A stretch of DNA of 64,000 nucleotides from Runella limosa DSM 17973 (GTDB lineage: Bacteria > Bacteroidota > Bacteroidia > Cytophagales > Spirosomataceae): the NCBI RefSeq assembly GCF_000482465.1, contig NZ_KI519420.1, forward strand, positions 124,001 through 188,000. The letters are read 5' to 3'. Shown here one piece after another: positions 1 through 11,260 of this stretch. Within the stretch, counting starts at the first letter, position 1. Each line of letters opens with the position of its first letter. The notes under the pieces were generated by a model. The model searched no databases, was not told where the DNA came from, and worked only from the letters and a program-made list of their open reading frames with translations. Made by a program: the position numbers and the translations under genes.

Positions 1-1159
1 AATCAAAAACTACTTTCCCTTTTCCCTCAACCAACAGCGAAAGCTGACTTCCCCGTTGCGAGGGTTCGGTGGGTGTCATCACTTCAATTTTAGCCCCCGA
101 TTCATTCAATCGACGGATAATTTCCGCCAATAATCCTGTCAGCGACTCACTTTTTTGACGAATAAGAGGCATGGTTGCGTCTTTAAAAATAGCCAACGAA
201 GCGCGGTGAACGGTCAAGGCCATGATGTTGGGGGTACTCAACTGCCATCCAGCGGCGCCTTCCATGGGTACAAACCCTTTGGTCATTTCAAAACGGCGAT
301 TTTCGTCGTAGCCCCACCAGCCTGCCAAGCGTACAAGGTTGGAAGAATGATGTTTTCGGTGAACAAACACGCCAGATACCCCGCCTGGGCCAGAATTTAG
401 GTATTTGTACGAACACCAAACGGCAAAGTCAACCCCCCAATCGTGCAGCTGTACCGGAATATTCCCAGCGGCGTGAGCCAAGTCAAACCCGACGTGGATG
501 CCTAACGAATGGGCTTTTTCAGTAATGGTTTTCATGTCGAATACCTGACCCGTATAATAGTTTAATCCGCTCATACAGACCAACGCAAGGTCGTTGGCGT
601 GGGTTTCGATGGCATGGAGCAAATCTTCAAGCCGAATGGTGTATTCACCGCTACGCGGAGCTACTTCGATGAGGGCATCGGCAGGGTCATATCCACGGAA
701 TTTTAGATGGGTTTCAAGGGCATATTGATCCGATGGAAAGTCGCCTGCGATGGTCAAAATTTTGTATCGTTGAGGAGTTGGTTGGTAAAATGAAACTAGC
801 ATTAGGTGGAGATTCACCGTCAGCTGATTCATCGGACAAACTTCCTCGGCCAAAGCTCCCACGACTTGTCCAAGCGTTTGTTGGCAATACCGATGATAGC
901 CGAGCCAAGGTTTTTCTCCTTCAAACCACCCTTCCACGCCGTGTTGCTGCCAAGTAGTAAGTTCTTGTTCAACCGCCGTTCGGGCCGTTTTAGGCTGTAA
1001 ACCAAGCGAATTGCCGCAGAAATAAGTCAAAGGAGTGCCGTTTCGTTCAGGAATGAGAAACTGAGAACGAAACTTGCGAAGTGGGTCGGCGGCATCTTGC
1101 TGCAAAGCCCAAGCGTGAAGTTCATCTGACGAAAGCGAGCGTAGGTCTAGCGTCTTCAA
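1..1159 (-). CDS. kynU: Kynureninase, C-terminal end cut by window edge
   Basis: PLP-dependent hydrolase of kynurenine/3-hydroxykynurenine (tryptophan catabolism, quinolinate/NAD route). The minus strand reads open through position 2, giving about 386 residues of a family usually 420-430 long. Visible family blocks: the N-terminal QQDAADPL and YFCGNSLGLQPK, VCPMNQLTVNLHLMLVSFY, the Asp of GFDLAHAAGN, the PLP-lysine region CSYKYLNSGPGG, and KGFVPMEGAAGWQLS. There is no in-frame ATG near the start: an in-frame stop lies at 1187-1189 and the only plausible initiator is TTG at 1157-1159. A four-codon ATG micro-ORF (1156-1170) ends overlapping that TTG. The start is therefore uncertain, or a one-base frameshift is present; the family call itself is solid. 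Confidence 0.92.
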   Translation of the reverse strand, partial: MKTLDLRSLSSDELHAWALQQDAADPLRKFRSQFLIPERNGTPLTYFCGNSLGLQPKTARTAVEQELTTWQQHGVEGWFEGEKPWLGYHRYCQQTLGQVVGALAEEVCPMNQLTVNLHLMLVSFYQPTPQRYKILTIAGDFPSDQYALETHLKFRGYDPADALIEVAPRSGEYTIRLEDLLHAIETHANDLALVCMSGLNYYTGQVFDMKTITEKAHSLGIHVGFDLAHAAGNIPVQLHDWGVDFAVWCSYKYLNSGPGGVSGVFVHRKHHSSNLVRLAGWWGYDENRRFEMTKGFVPMEGAAGWQLSTPNIMALTVHRASLAIFKDATMPLIRQKSESLTGLLAEIIRRLNESGAKIEVMTPTEPSQRGSQLSLLVEGKGKVVFD

Positions 1160-1181
1160 TGGAATGTCATTTGTTGATGTA

Positions 1182-1212
1182 CAAACCTACATAAACCCTA
1201 AATTTGAAACAA
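1182..1212 (-). promoter_or_regulatory. Putative promoter of kynureninase gene
   Basis: Minus-strand TTG (1212-1210), 20-nt spacer, then TAGGTTTG (1189-1182), matching the Bacteroidota primary-sigma consensus TTTG/TAnnTTTG. It implies a transcript start near 1175 and a leader of only about 15 nt, which fits the TTG start at 1159 rather than a longer N-terminus. Confidence 0.5.
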
Positions 1213-1316
1213 TTACCTCCAAGAAACTCTTCAAACAGAGTAGGGGTAAGTGCCAACTTTCACCCGAAAAATTCGTAATTTTGCACCATCTTTCACAGAA
1301 AATATCAATTCATTAA

Positions 1317-2942
<1,626 letters not shown>

Positions 2943-2969
2943 AGGTGAGAAGTAATGCTTTACGTTTAA

Positions 2970-3212
2970 ATGAAACCTGCTATGGATTATGCAAAGTTTG
3001 TAGAGTCAAGCCCCGACGTAATGATGGGAAAGCTCGTCATCAAAGGTACTCGCATTCCTGTTGAGTTAATTTTAGAAAAGTTAGCCGCAGGTCAAACCGA
3101 GGAAGAATTACTTTTAGACTATCCACGGCTGTCTCGTGAAGCCATTCATGCAGCGCTTGCCATTGCAGCGGAAGCGGTTAAAGATATGAAATTCTACAAA
3201 TTAGCGTCATGA
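2970..3212 (+). CDS. DUF433 antitoxin-like protein
   Basis: Small 80-residue protein of the DUF433 family, usually the antitoxin of DUF433/DUF5615 pairs. The family core is visible: a KLVIKGTRIPVELILEKLAAG block (about 22-42) followed by the TEEELLLDYPRLSREAIHAAL helix region. A second in-frame ATG at 2982 (MDYAKF) is an alternative and perhaps better start. Its stop overlaps the start of the next gene by 4 nt (ATGA), typical of toxin-antitoxin operons. It is paralogous to the antitoxin at 62771-63016. Confidence 0.85.
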   Translation: MKPAMDYAKFVESSPDVMMGKLVIKGTRIPVELILEKLAAGQTEEELLLDYPRLSREAIHAALAIAAEAVKDMKFYKLAS

Positions 3213-3559
3213 AAATTGTCGCAGATGAAGGGATTGAAGCCCGTCTTGTCTTAGGTTTAAGAGAGACGGGTTTCGATGTTTTATATATTGCGGAGGAAAT
3301 GCCGTCATTACCCGACGAAGGGGTGCTGGATTTATCTTTGCGTGAAAACCGACTTCTACTGACCAGAGATAAAGATTTCGGCGATTTGGTTTACAGAGAT
3401 CGTAAAAAACACAACGGCATTGTTTTAGTGCGTCTCAAGGATACAATGCCCACACTTGAAAAAGTAAAGATTGTGTGCGACGCTTTTCGTCAACATGGGA
3501 CAGGTTTTCAAGGAGCTTTTACAGTCATCGACGAAAATTACATCCGAATTAGAAATTAA
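3209..3559 (+). CDS. DUF5615 PIN-like toxin
   Basis: 116-residue PIN-like protein (DUF5615/Mut7-C related), the likely toxin partner of the preceding DUF433 gene. PIN-like proteins are metal-dependent RNases. Acidic residues expected at the active site are visible: D6/E7 in the first strand (VADEG), E28-E29 region, and the LLTRDKDFGDL block (about 50-60) with the conserved D-K-D-F-G. Length is normal for the family and the frame is intact, so the pair appears functional, in contrast to the broken pair at 62.6-63.0 kb. The RNase activity is inferred from the fold only. Confidence 0.85.
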   Translation: MKIVADEGIEARLVLGLRETGFDVLYIAEEMPSLPDEGVLDLSLRENRLLLTRDKDFGDLVYRDRKKHNGIVLVRLKDTMPTLEKVKIVCDAFRQHGTGFQGAFTVIDENYIRIRN

Positions 3560-3560
3560 G

Positions 3561-3587
3561 CCGCTCAAACGAGCGGTTTTTGTTTTT
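3561..3587 (+). terminator. Rho-independent terminator
   Basis: CCGCTC-AAAC-GAGCGG stem (3561-3576) followed by a T-rich run. It lies between the convergent toxin gene and LytTR regulator and has an A-rich 5' flank only partly suited to the other direction. Confidence 0.75.
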
Positions 3588-4267
3588 TACCCCAACAACA
3601 ACCGCTCCACGCTTTCACGATAAGATTCACCAATGGGAATGGTGATTTTGGGTAATACTAACTGATGGCGTTCGATTTTGAGAATGGCGTCGATGGCAAC
3701 GATGTACGACTTATGAACGCGCAGAAATCGTTCGGCAGGTAAAATGCGAAGCAGTTCGGTGACAGTCATGCGTGTAATAACGCGACGGCTGCGTTCGTAA
3801 ATAAACAGCAAGTTGGTGTCTGACTGGATATATTGAATTTCGCTTAGGGGCACGCGTACCCAATCGTAGCCTTCTTTGACAAAAATGTAGCTTTGTCCCT
3901 CCACCCGTTGGCTCAATGGCGTATATACGCGGTTGGCTGCTTGTAAAAAACGGTTAAATTCAATGGGCTTGAGCAAATAGTCTAACGCCTGTACGTCAAA
4001 CCCTTGCACGGCAAATTCGGGGTAGGCGGTGGTAAAAATAACCTGCGTTTGCCCTTGCAGAATCCGTGCGAAATCGGTGCCAAGTAAATCGGGCATTTTG
4101 ATGTCCAAAAACACGCAATCTACCCGTTCTTTTTTCAAAAAAGCCAAGGCTTCTTTGGCGCTTAAAAAGGTTTGTTTTAGGGTTAAAAACGGGATGAGTG
4201 CCGCGTACTCTTCGATGATGGTCAAGGCCGCAGGTTCGTCGTCGATGGCGATGCAGGAAACGTTCAT
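3587..4267 (-). CDS. LytTR-family response regulator
   Basis: 226-residue response regulator: receiver domain (1-120) with acidic pocket D9/D10, phospho-acceptor D55 (VFLDIKMP) and the conserved Lys in LDYLLKP, followed by a LytTR DNA-binding domain (about 130-226; RFLRVHKSYIVAI block). It is encoded 3 nt downstream of its cognate LytS-type kinase, forming a two-gene operon. LytTR domains bind pairs of direct repeats. Its targets are not evident here. Confidence 0.93.
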   Translation of the reverse strand: MNVSCIAIDDEPAALTIIEEYAALIPFLTLKQTFLSAKEALAFLKKERVDCVFLDIKMPDLLGTDFARILQGQTQVIFTTAYPEFAVQGFDVQALDYLLKPIEFNRFLQAANRVYTPLSQRVEGQSYIFVKEGYDWVRVPLSEIQYIQSDTNLLFIYERSRRVITRMTVTELLRILPAERFLRVHKSYIVAIDAILKIERHQLVLPKITIPIGESYRESVERLLLG

Positions 4268-4270
4268 GGT

Positions 4271-5446
4271 TTACAGTTGAAGCGTCAAATCTACTAGAAA
4301 AGTACTTTTTTCGGGGCCAAACCGCAAGGTATGTTGGTGAGGATACAGCAATTGCAGTCGTTTTTGTACGTTTGGTAAGCCCGTTCCTGCCCCTTTTTGG
4401 TGGCTAGGTATCGTCAAAAGGCTGTTTTCGACGCGCAGGTGGAGTTTTTTGTCCTCAATTTCTAAACGAATAGCCACAAAACTCGGTTGGTCCAAGCTAA
4501 TGCCGTATTGGAAAGCATTTTCAATGAAGGGAATCAACAGCAACGGTGCGATGTCGGCAGGTTCTTGGTCCCAATGGATTGACGTATTGATGGATAAGTG
4601 TGAGTGTTGAGGCAAGCGAGCGCGTTGGAGAGCCAGGTATTTTTCAATAAATGCCAATTCTTTTTCCAACGACGTTTTTTCGTGGCGAACCTCTTCGACG
4701 CTGTGCCGTAAAATTCCTGAGAGCTGTTGGACTAACTGCGCGGTTGGGGTATCTTTTTCAGAAAGAGCTGAACTGTAGATGGTATTGAGCGAATTGAACA
4801 AAAAATGGGGATTTAACTGCGCTTTCAAGGACTGAATTTCTACTTCGCGTTGCTGCTTTTCCAGTGCCTCTTCCCGCTTACGATTTTGCCAAACGTACAT
4901 GACGAGGGTGAAAAAGGCGGTGTAGAGGAGATAGAAGATAATATCATCCACTCCTAAAACAAGCAAGCCATAGACAAATCTGTTTTGGGTAAGGATATGA
5001 AACGAATCAATCAAAAGAGCTGAAAAAGGGCGGAAAAGGTTTCCGTTTTCCTTTTGGGTTTCAATCCAAGCCTGTTCTTTTTCATATTCGTAGGTGTAAT
5101 TGAAGAGAAGCCAATCGTAAAAAGCCCACAGAATAATTTGTAGTATTATTAGGGCTCCAACAAAGAGGCAAAATTTAATAGCAAAACGTTTAAACTGTTT
5201 TTGGACTAAATCCTGAAAAATAAATAAGTAAAAGTAGGTTGATATTGAGACAATCAATAATGCTTTAATGAATGGAGCATTTTTAGTTGCAAATAGATGT
5301 ATAGCAATACTCTGCCATGGTATAAAAATGGTTGCATTTTCAACATGCAAGTTGAAGTAAGAATGTGTTAAAACTGCCCATATTAAAAGGAAGAGTAATA
5401 AAAACCCATAATGAATCCAGAACAATCGCCATTTATTGATGTGCAT
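4271..5446 (-). CDS. LytS-type sensor histidine kinase (His_kinase family)
   Basis: 391 residues from the ATG at 5446 (the longer reading to 5479 begins with TTG and adds a non-hydrophobic stub). Four or five membrane segments occupy residues 1-190, then a coiled linker, the His_kinase block (SLKAQLNPHFLFNSLNTI, phospho-acceptor His in NPHF) and a degenerate HATPase (PFIENAFQYGI N-box; GAGTGLPNVQKRL G-box). It phosphorylates the LytTR regulator encoded directly downstream. The extracytoplasmic part is short apart from a loop around residues 110-150, so the stimulus is probably sensed in or near the membrane. Confidence 0.92.
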   Translation of the reverse strand: MHINKWRLFWIHYGFLLLFLLIWAVLTHSYFNLHVENATIFIPWQSIAIHLFATKNAPFIKALLIVSISTYFYLFIFQDLVQKQFKRFAIKFCLFVGALIILQIILWAFYDWLLFNYTYEYEKEQAWIETQKENGNLFRPFSALLIDSFHILTQNRFVYGLLVLGVDDIIFYLLYTAFFTLVMYVWQNRKREEALEKQQREVEIQSLKAQLNPHFLFNSLNTIYSSALSEKDTPTAQLVQQLSGILRHSVEEVRHEKTSLEKELAFIEKYLALQRARLPQHSHLSINTSIHWDQEPADIAPLLLIPFIENAFQYGISLDQPSFVAIRLEIEDKKLHLRVENSLLTIPSHQKGAGTGLPNVQKRLQLLYPHQHTLRFGPEKSTFLVDLTLQL

Positions 5447-5666
5447 CGCTGTGTGGTTTAAGATGATGTCCCAAAACAACTACAACCAGCGGGACTATAA
5501 AAATAAATGTGGCAACTCACCAAAATCACGTGCTCTATCCCCCAAAAAATAGCGCAAAAGGCACTTGCGAAGCCGCCAAATAATTGCCCCCTTGTTTTTG
5601 TTGCGTACTGTTCACAATTTACCGAACTTTCATCGTTTATTGGCCAAATTCTAAACCGTCTTTCCA

Positions 5667-8600
5667 ATGCGCTCCCTTATGAAGCACTTCAGAGTCCCTC
5701 TCCTAGCAGGAGAGGGATTTAGGGTGAGGTTACTCGCTCTACTCACGCTTTTTTCCACCACCTTCCTCTCACAATGTGGAAAACTCAACGAAATACGGGT
5801 CGTAGGTCGAAATTTTGAAGATGAAATCAACCTCGCCCAAAACCTAGTTTTTACCTTTAATAAGGATATTGTGCCTACCTCCGAACTCAACAGTTGGGAA
5901 GCAACCAAGTTTGTGGAGTTTGTGCCTGCCGTGGCGGGAAAATTTAAGTGGACAGCTCCCAACGAGCTGGTTTTTTCGCCCGCGAGTGGCTTTGAACCTG
6001 CCACCGAATACCGTGCCGAGTTGAGCAAAGAACTCGCCAAGAAGACCATCGACAAACGGTATGATGTATCGGGGGAAGATATTGCCTTTCATACACCGTA
6101 TCTCCAATTGACCGAAGCCGAAACCTATTGGACAAAATCGCGGGAGACGGGTAAGCCGTTGGCAAAGACCAAATTGTATTTTAACTATGACGTGAGCAGC
6201 GGAGAAATTGGGGGGAAATTGAGCGTCAAAAGCGAGGAGAAAAAGCTGAGTTCGGCGATCGTGCCTACTCAAAATGCGCCTACCGTCACCGTAGCGCTGG
6301 GAGACGCCTCGGCCGACAAAAATGAGCAGCCGCTTGAGGTCGCGGTGGAGAAGGGGGTGAAAGTGCCCAATACATCATACACGAGTAATGCGGCCTTGGC
6401 ATTGTCTAGCACGATTCCGTCGGCAACAACGCTCGAAGTGAAGGATGTCAAAACGGGTTTTGAAAATAACCGAGCGATGGTTCGGATCGTCACGACGCAA
6501 GAACTGAAAAACGAGGATTTGAGCACGTACTACACCATTCAGCCTGCCGTACAGACCAAGGCCGAACTCACCGAAAATGGGTTTGTCATTCGAGGAGATT
6601 TTAACGAAACCGATACCTATGTGCTTACCCTCACCGACCAAGTACAAGGGGTATTGGGAGCGCGTTTGGACGAGCCCGTCAGTAAAGATTTGTTTTTTGG
6701 GTTGATGCCTGCTAGTATTTCGTTTATCAACAAAAAAGCCATTTACCTTTCTTCTAAAGGTTCACGAAATGTAGGGGTACAGATTGTAAACATCCCTAAA
6801 GTACAGGTAAAAATTGCGAAGATTTACGAAAATAACATTTTGCAGTACCTCCGTAGCAACCGTTATGAAGAATACGGATACTTAGGCGGGGGAGAGGATA
6901 ATTGGGGGCCAACGGGTAATTATAATTACGACGAAGATTACAATCAAGTGTACGGCGATGTGGTGGTGGATAAAACCGTAGAAACTGACAATTTGCCCAA
7001 AGTAAAGGGCGTTTCGGCGCTTAATTTGGGGCTTCCCGATGCCAATAATCAGTTTCGAGGAATTTATGTGGTGACGGTGCAGTCGAAAGATGAACAGTAC
7101 AACCGCGCCATTAAAATGGTGTCGTTGTCGGACATTGGGCTCATTGCCAAACAGGGTAAAGATGAATTGTGGGTGTTTGCCAATTCAATAAAAACGGCCG
7201 AACCTCTAAACAAGCTAGAAATCAGCTTAGTATCGACCAACAACCAAACCGTAGTGACGGGCTCAACCGATGGAAATGGGATTGCCAAGTTTGAAAAACT
7301 ATCGGAGAAAGCCCCCAACTTTAAGATTGCGATGATTGTGGCGCGGACGGCTGAGTCGAAAGATAAAGCCGATGAGGATTTCAATTATTTACTATTGGAA
7401 GATACACAAGTCGAAACGTCGCGCTTTGAAGTAGAGGGTAAGCGCGATAACACGTCGGGTTTTGAGGCGTTTGTCTATGGCGACCGTGATATTTATCGCC
7501 CAGGCGAAACGGTGCACTTTAATACGGTCGTTCGTCAACAAAACTGGAAAAGCGTGGGTGAAATTCCGCTGAAAATTAAAGTGATTTTGCCCAACGGAAA
7601 AGAATTGAAAACGTTTCGGGTAACTACCAACGGTCAAGGTGCTGTTGAAACCTCGGTGGCACTTGACAAGGCCGCCGTAACGGGAAGCTACAGCGTGGAG
7701 GTATATAATGCCAATGATGTACTGTTGACTTCCAAAAAATTGAGCATTGAAGAATTTATGCCCGACCGTATTAAGGTAGACGCCAAAACTAACCAAGAAT
7801 ATTATCGAACGGGGCAGACGATTCAGCTGCAAGCCACAGCGCTCAATTTGTTTGGCCCACCTGCTTCGGGACGAAACTATGAAATGGAGTTTTCGCTGAA
7901 GAAAAAAGCCTTTTTTGCCGAAAAATACAAGGAATATATTTTTGACATACCCAACAATAGCAAATACGAAAATACCGTGCGCCAAGGGGTAACCGACGAC
8001 AACGGTGTCGCAAAAGAAGGTTTTGTACTGCCTGCCACTTACCAAGACGTAGGGGTATTGGAAGGAAAAATATACGTAACCGTTTTTGACGAAACAGGCC
8101 GCCCCGTCAATCGCCTCAAACGGTTTGATGTCTTTACGCAAGACGTATTTTATGGCGTACGAATGCCCGATAGCTACGTTGGGCTCAATGCTCCCGTACC
8201 GATTGGACTGGTAGCGGTCGATAAAGACGGGCGCCCTAAAGCCACCGCTACGGCCCAAGTGGATATTGTTCGGATGGAGTACCAAACGGTTGTTGAGAAA
8301 CAAAATGACCAGCTCCGCTATGCTTCTAAAAAGCGCGAAAAAGTGGTGTATTCCAACCTTGTATCGTTTAAAAATGGACTAGCCGAAGTTCGCTACGTTC
8401 CGACGGTATCGGGCGAATATGAAGTCCGAATTCGGCGGGCAAACGGAGTGGCGGGTTATTCCGTTACCAATTTTTATGCCTACGGCTGGGGAAGCACCTC
8501 CGCGTCGTCGTTTGAAGTAAGCAACGAAGGCGAAGTATTGATGGAGTTCGATAAACCATCGTACCAAGTCGGAGATAAAGCAACGGTGTTATTCAAAACG

Positions 8601-11162
8601 CCATTTGCAGGAAAGCTGTTGGTGACGGTGGAGCGCAATCAAGTGTTGGAACATCATTACTTAGAGACTGACAACAAGTCGGCCGAGTTTACATTCAAGC
8701 TGGGCGATGCTCATTTGCCCAATGCCTACATTACGGCCACGTTGATTCGACCGTTGGATAACTCGAACCTCCCTTTGACGGTCGCGCACGGTTTTGCTTC
8801 CGTTAAGGTCGAAGACGACGATACCAAACTTCCCGTAGAGATTGTGGCCGTAGAGAAATCACGCTCAAAGACCAAGCAGAAAATAAAAATCAAAACCGCC
8901 CGCAATGCGCAAGTAACGGTCGCGGTGGTGGACGAAGGAATTTTACAAATCAAAAACTTCCAAACGCCCGATATTCACGGGTTTTTCTACCAAAAACGAG
9001 CCTTAGAAGTCAATAGCCACGATTTGTATCCGTTTTTATTCCCTGAGCTCTCTTTGGCGTCGATGAGTAGCGTCGGAGGGGATGGCTATGATTTGGAAAA
9101 ACGCATTAACCCGCTTTCCAATGGGCGCGTCAACCTAGTGGCCTATTGGTCGGGTCAACTAGAAACGGGTTTGAGCGGTGAAGCTGAATTTGAAGTCGAT
9201 ATTCCGCAGTTTTCGGGAGATTTACGCATTATGGCGGTCGCATACAAAGACAATGCGTTTGGGTCATCCAACAAAAACATGAAAGTCGCCGACCCCATCG
9301 TAATTAGTACGGCTCTGCCACGGTTCTTGAGTCCGACTGATGAGGTAATTGTCCCCGTAAATATCAGTAATACTGAAAAAACAGCGGCCAATGTCACAGC
9401 CAGTATTGCCATTAGCGGGAAATTATCGGCCGTTAGCCAGGTATCTCAGCGCCTAAGCATTGCCCCTGAAAAAGAAGCCAGAACGTATTTTACTATCAAA
9501 GCGGCCGAGGCCATGGGCAATGGCTCGGTGGTGGTAACGGTGAATAATGGCAAAGAGAAATTTGTCGAAAAAACGGAGTTGACGGTACGTCCTGCGGCCT
9601 CCTTACTCAAAGCGAGCCAATCGGGAGTAATTGCGGGGGGAAGTACCGCCACGATAGATTTGCGAGGCAATGATTTTATACCGTCAACCGTAACGAGCCG
9701 AATCGTAGTAAGCCGTTCTCCGATGGTACAATACGCCAAAGCCCTTGATTATCTTTTGGGATACTCACATGGCTGCATCGAGCAAACCATTTCGAAGGCA
9801 TTCCCTCAGCTTTATTTTGGGGATTTGGCTAAAACGATTGCTCCCAAAACCTACCTTGTCAAAGCAGGAGAAAGCGATTTTAATCCTACTTTCAACGTGC
9901 AAGCGGCGATTCAGAAAGTAGAGAGCATGCAGCTTCCCAACGGCGCAGTAAGCTACTGGCCTGCTAGTACCGAAGAGTCGGCCTGGGGTACTGCCTACGC
10001 AACACACTTTTTGTTGGAAGCGCAGCGGGCAGGTTTTGAGGTAAATACGTCGGCGCTGGGGCGAATGTTGGACTACCTGACGACCAAAGCAGGAACAGCC
10101 GCTACGGAATATGATTACGTTTACAACGAAACAGGCGGCTATACGCAGTTGACGATTGCGAGCCGCACGACCATGTATTCATTATATACCTTGGCCTTGG
10201 GTGGAAAAGCCAATCGGGCGTCGATGAATTATTACAAACAAAATCAACAGTTATTGACGCTCGACACGCGCTATTTATTGGCGGCAGCGTACAAGCAAAT
10301 CGGTGACGAACGTAGCTATAAGGCGTTATTACCCGCCGATTATGTGCCTCCAGTAGGAGCTAGAGGGCTAGGTGGAAGTTTTGCTAGTCCGATTCGGAAT
10401 TTAGCTTTGACGGTAAATACCCTCATTGAAACCGACCCGAATAACCTCCAAATTCCGAAACTAGCACGTCGTTTATCAGAAGCAATGGCGTCGAGTTCGT
10501 ATCTCAACACCCAAGAAGCGGCGTTCTCGTTTTTGGCGTTGGGTAAACTGGCCAAGAAAAACGCGGGTAGCACGGCTACGGCCAAGCTGACGATAAACGG
10601 CAAAGGGTATCAATTTGACGGAAAAGAGTTGACAATTGCCGCAAACAGCCCTCTGCACGGGGTAGGAGTGGCTTCGGGCAAAGGTTCGGTCTATTGGTTT
10701 GCTCAAACGGAGGGCATCAGTGCGACGGGTGCGTACACCGAAGAAGATGCAGGTTTGCGCGTACGTAAACAATTCTTCAATCGCTTTGGGCAACCAATAA
10801 GCACGTTCCGACAAAACGACTTGGTGGTGGTGAAGATTAGCCTGAGTAGCACCGACGGCTCGCCAGTTGAAAACGTGGTGGTGACGGATTTACTCCCAGC
10901 ATCTTTCGAAATCGAAAACCCACGTTTGACCGAACCCCGCGATATGCCGTGGATTCAGGCGCCTACAGTCCCTGACCATTTTGATATTCGCGACGACCGC
11001 ATCAGTTATTACACCACGGCTACGTCAGCACCCAAAACGTTTTATTACATGGTTAGGGTGATTACCAAAGGTACATTCACGCTTGGCCCCGTAAGTGCCG
11101 ATGCCATGTACTCGGGCGATTTCCGTAGCTATTCGGGCGGTGGAAAGGTAAAAGTGGATTAA
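5667..11162 (+). CDS. Alpha-2-macroglobulin family lipoprotein with thioester motif
   Basis: Very large (up to 1831 residues) bacterial alpha-2-macroglobulin, a periplasmic protease trap anchored as a lipoprotein. A signal sequence ends in lipobox LSQC (Cys37 from the ATG at 5667). MG-type beta domains follow; the macroglobulin core is marked by the GDRDIYRPGETVHF block (about 610), the thioester GCIEQT at about 1368-1373, an alpha-helical TED domain and a C-terminal receptor-like domain. The first 19 codons translate a dispersed palindromic repeat, and an in-frame GTG at 5724 would give a compact signal peptide with Cys18, so the true start may be 5724. No pbpC (penicillin-binding protein 1C), the common partner in other bacteria, is adjacent. 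Divergent from the LytS kinase. Confidence 0.93.
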   Translation: MRSLMKHFRVPLLAGEGFRVRLLALLTLFSTTFLSQCGKLNEIRVVGRNFEDEINLAQNLVFTFNKDIVPTSELNSWEATKFVEFVPAVAGKFKWTAPNELVFSPASGFEPATEYRAELSKELAKKTIDKRYDVSGEDIAFHTPYLQLTEAETYWTKSRETGKPLAKTKLYFNYDVSSGEIGGKLSVKSEEKKLSSAIVPTQNAPTVTVALGDASADKNEQPLEVAVEKGVKVPNTSYTSNAALALSSTIPSATTLEVKDVKTGFENNRAMVRIVTTQELKNEDLSTYYTIQPAVQTKAELTENGFVIRGDFNETDTYVLTLTDQVQGVLGARLDEPVSKDLFFGLMPASISFINKKAIYLSSKGSRNVGVQIVNIPKVQVKIAKIYENNILQYLRSNRYEEYGYLGGGEDNWGPTGNYNYDEDYNQVYGDVVVDKTVETDNLPKVKGVSALNLGLPDANNQFRGIYVVTVQSKDEQYNRAIKMVSLSDIGLIAKQGKDELWVFANSIKTAEPLNKLEISLVSTNNQTVVTGSTDGNGIAKFEKLSEKAPNFKIAMIVARTAESKDKADEDFNYLLLEDTQVETSRFEVEGKRDNTSGFEAFVYGDRDIYRPGETVHFNTVVRQQNWKSVGEIPLKIKVILPNGKELKTFRVTTNGQGAVETSVALDKAAVTGSYSVEVYNANDVLLTSKKLSIEEFMPDRIKVDAKTNQEYYRTGQTIQLQATALNLFGPPASGRNYEMEFSLKKKAFFAEKYKEYIFDIPNNSKYENTVRQGVTDDNGVAKEGFVLPATYQDVGVLEGKIYVTVFDETGRPVNRLKRFDVFTQDVFYGVRMPDSYVGLNAPVPIGLVAVDKDGRPKATATAQVDIVRMEYQTVVEKQNDQLRYASKKREKVVYSNLVSFKNGLAEVRYVPTVSGEYEVRIRRANGVAGYSVTNFYAYGWGSTSASSFEVSNEGEVLMEFDKPSYQVGDKATVLFKTPFAGKLLVTVERNQVLEHHYLETDNKSAEFTFKLGDAHLPNAYITATLIRPLDNSNLPLTVAHGFASVKVEDDDTKLPVEIVAVEKSRSKTKQKIKIKTARNAQVTVAVVDEGILQIKNFQTPDIHGFFYQKRALEVNSHDLYPFLFPELSLASMSSVGGDGYDLEKRINPLSNGRVNLVAYWSGQLETGLSGEAEFEVDIPQFSGDLRIMAVAYKDNAFGSSNKNMKVADPIVISTALPRFLSPTDEVIVPVNISNTEKTAANVTASIAISGKLSAVSQVSQRLSIAPEKEARTYFTIKAAEAMGNGSVVVTVNNGKEKFVEKTELTVRPAASLLKASQSGVIAGGSTATIDLRGNDFIPSTVTSRIVVSRSPMVQYAKALDYLLGYSHGCIEQTISKAFPQLYFGDLAKTIAPKTYLVKAGESDFNPTFNVQAAIQKVESMQLPNGAVSYWPASTEESAWGTAYATHFLLEAQRAGFEVNTSALGRMLDYLTTKAGTAATEYDYVYNETGGYTQLTIASRTTMYSLYTLALGGKANRASMNYYKQNQQLLTLDTRYLLAAAYKQIGDERSYKALLPADYVPPVGARGLGGSFASPIRNLALTVNTLIETDPNNLQIPKLARRLSEAMASSSYLNTQEAAFSFLALGKLAKKNAGSTATAKLTINGKGYQFDGKELTIAANSPLHGVGVASGKGSVYWFAQTEGISATGAYTEEDAGLRVRKQFFNRFGQPISTFRQNDLVVVKISLSSTDGSPVENVVVTDLLPASFEIENPRLTEPRDMPWIQAPTVPDHFDIRDDRISYYTTATSAPKTFYYMVRVITKGTFTLGPVSADAMYSGDFRSYSGGGKVKVD
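5691..5730. repeat. Dispersed palindromic repeat overlapping a signal-peptide region
   Basis: Perfect 9-bp inverted repeat CCCTCTCCT (5696-5704), AGC, AGGAGAGGG (5708-5716), followed by ATTTAGGGTGAGG. This is the recognisable family of intergenic repeats that, read on the other strand, yields the recurrent artefact peptide LTLNPSPARRG. Only one copy was noticed in this window. Confidence 0.7.
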
Positions 11163-11260
11163 GTAGAAATAAAATAAACGACAAAATAGGACAGAATAAC
11201 TAAATTTGAGCTAATTATTCTTAAAATAGGGGTAATTAGTTCAAATAATACAATTCTTCT

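Noticed and set aside
5651-6055. Minus-strand frame containing LTLNPSPARRG
   Set aside because: That peptide is a known translation artefact of the palindromic repeat; the rest is antisense to the macroglobulin gene.
7392-8303. 303-codon minus-strand frame
   Set aside because: Lies wholly antisense inside the alpha-2-macroglobulin gene, and its translation has no family resemblance; it is a shadow of codon bias.
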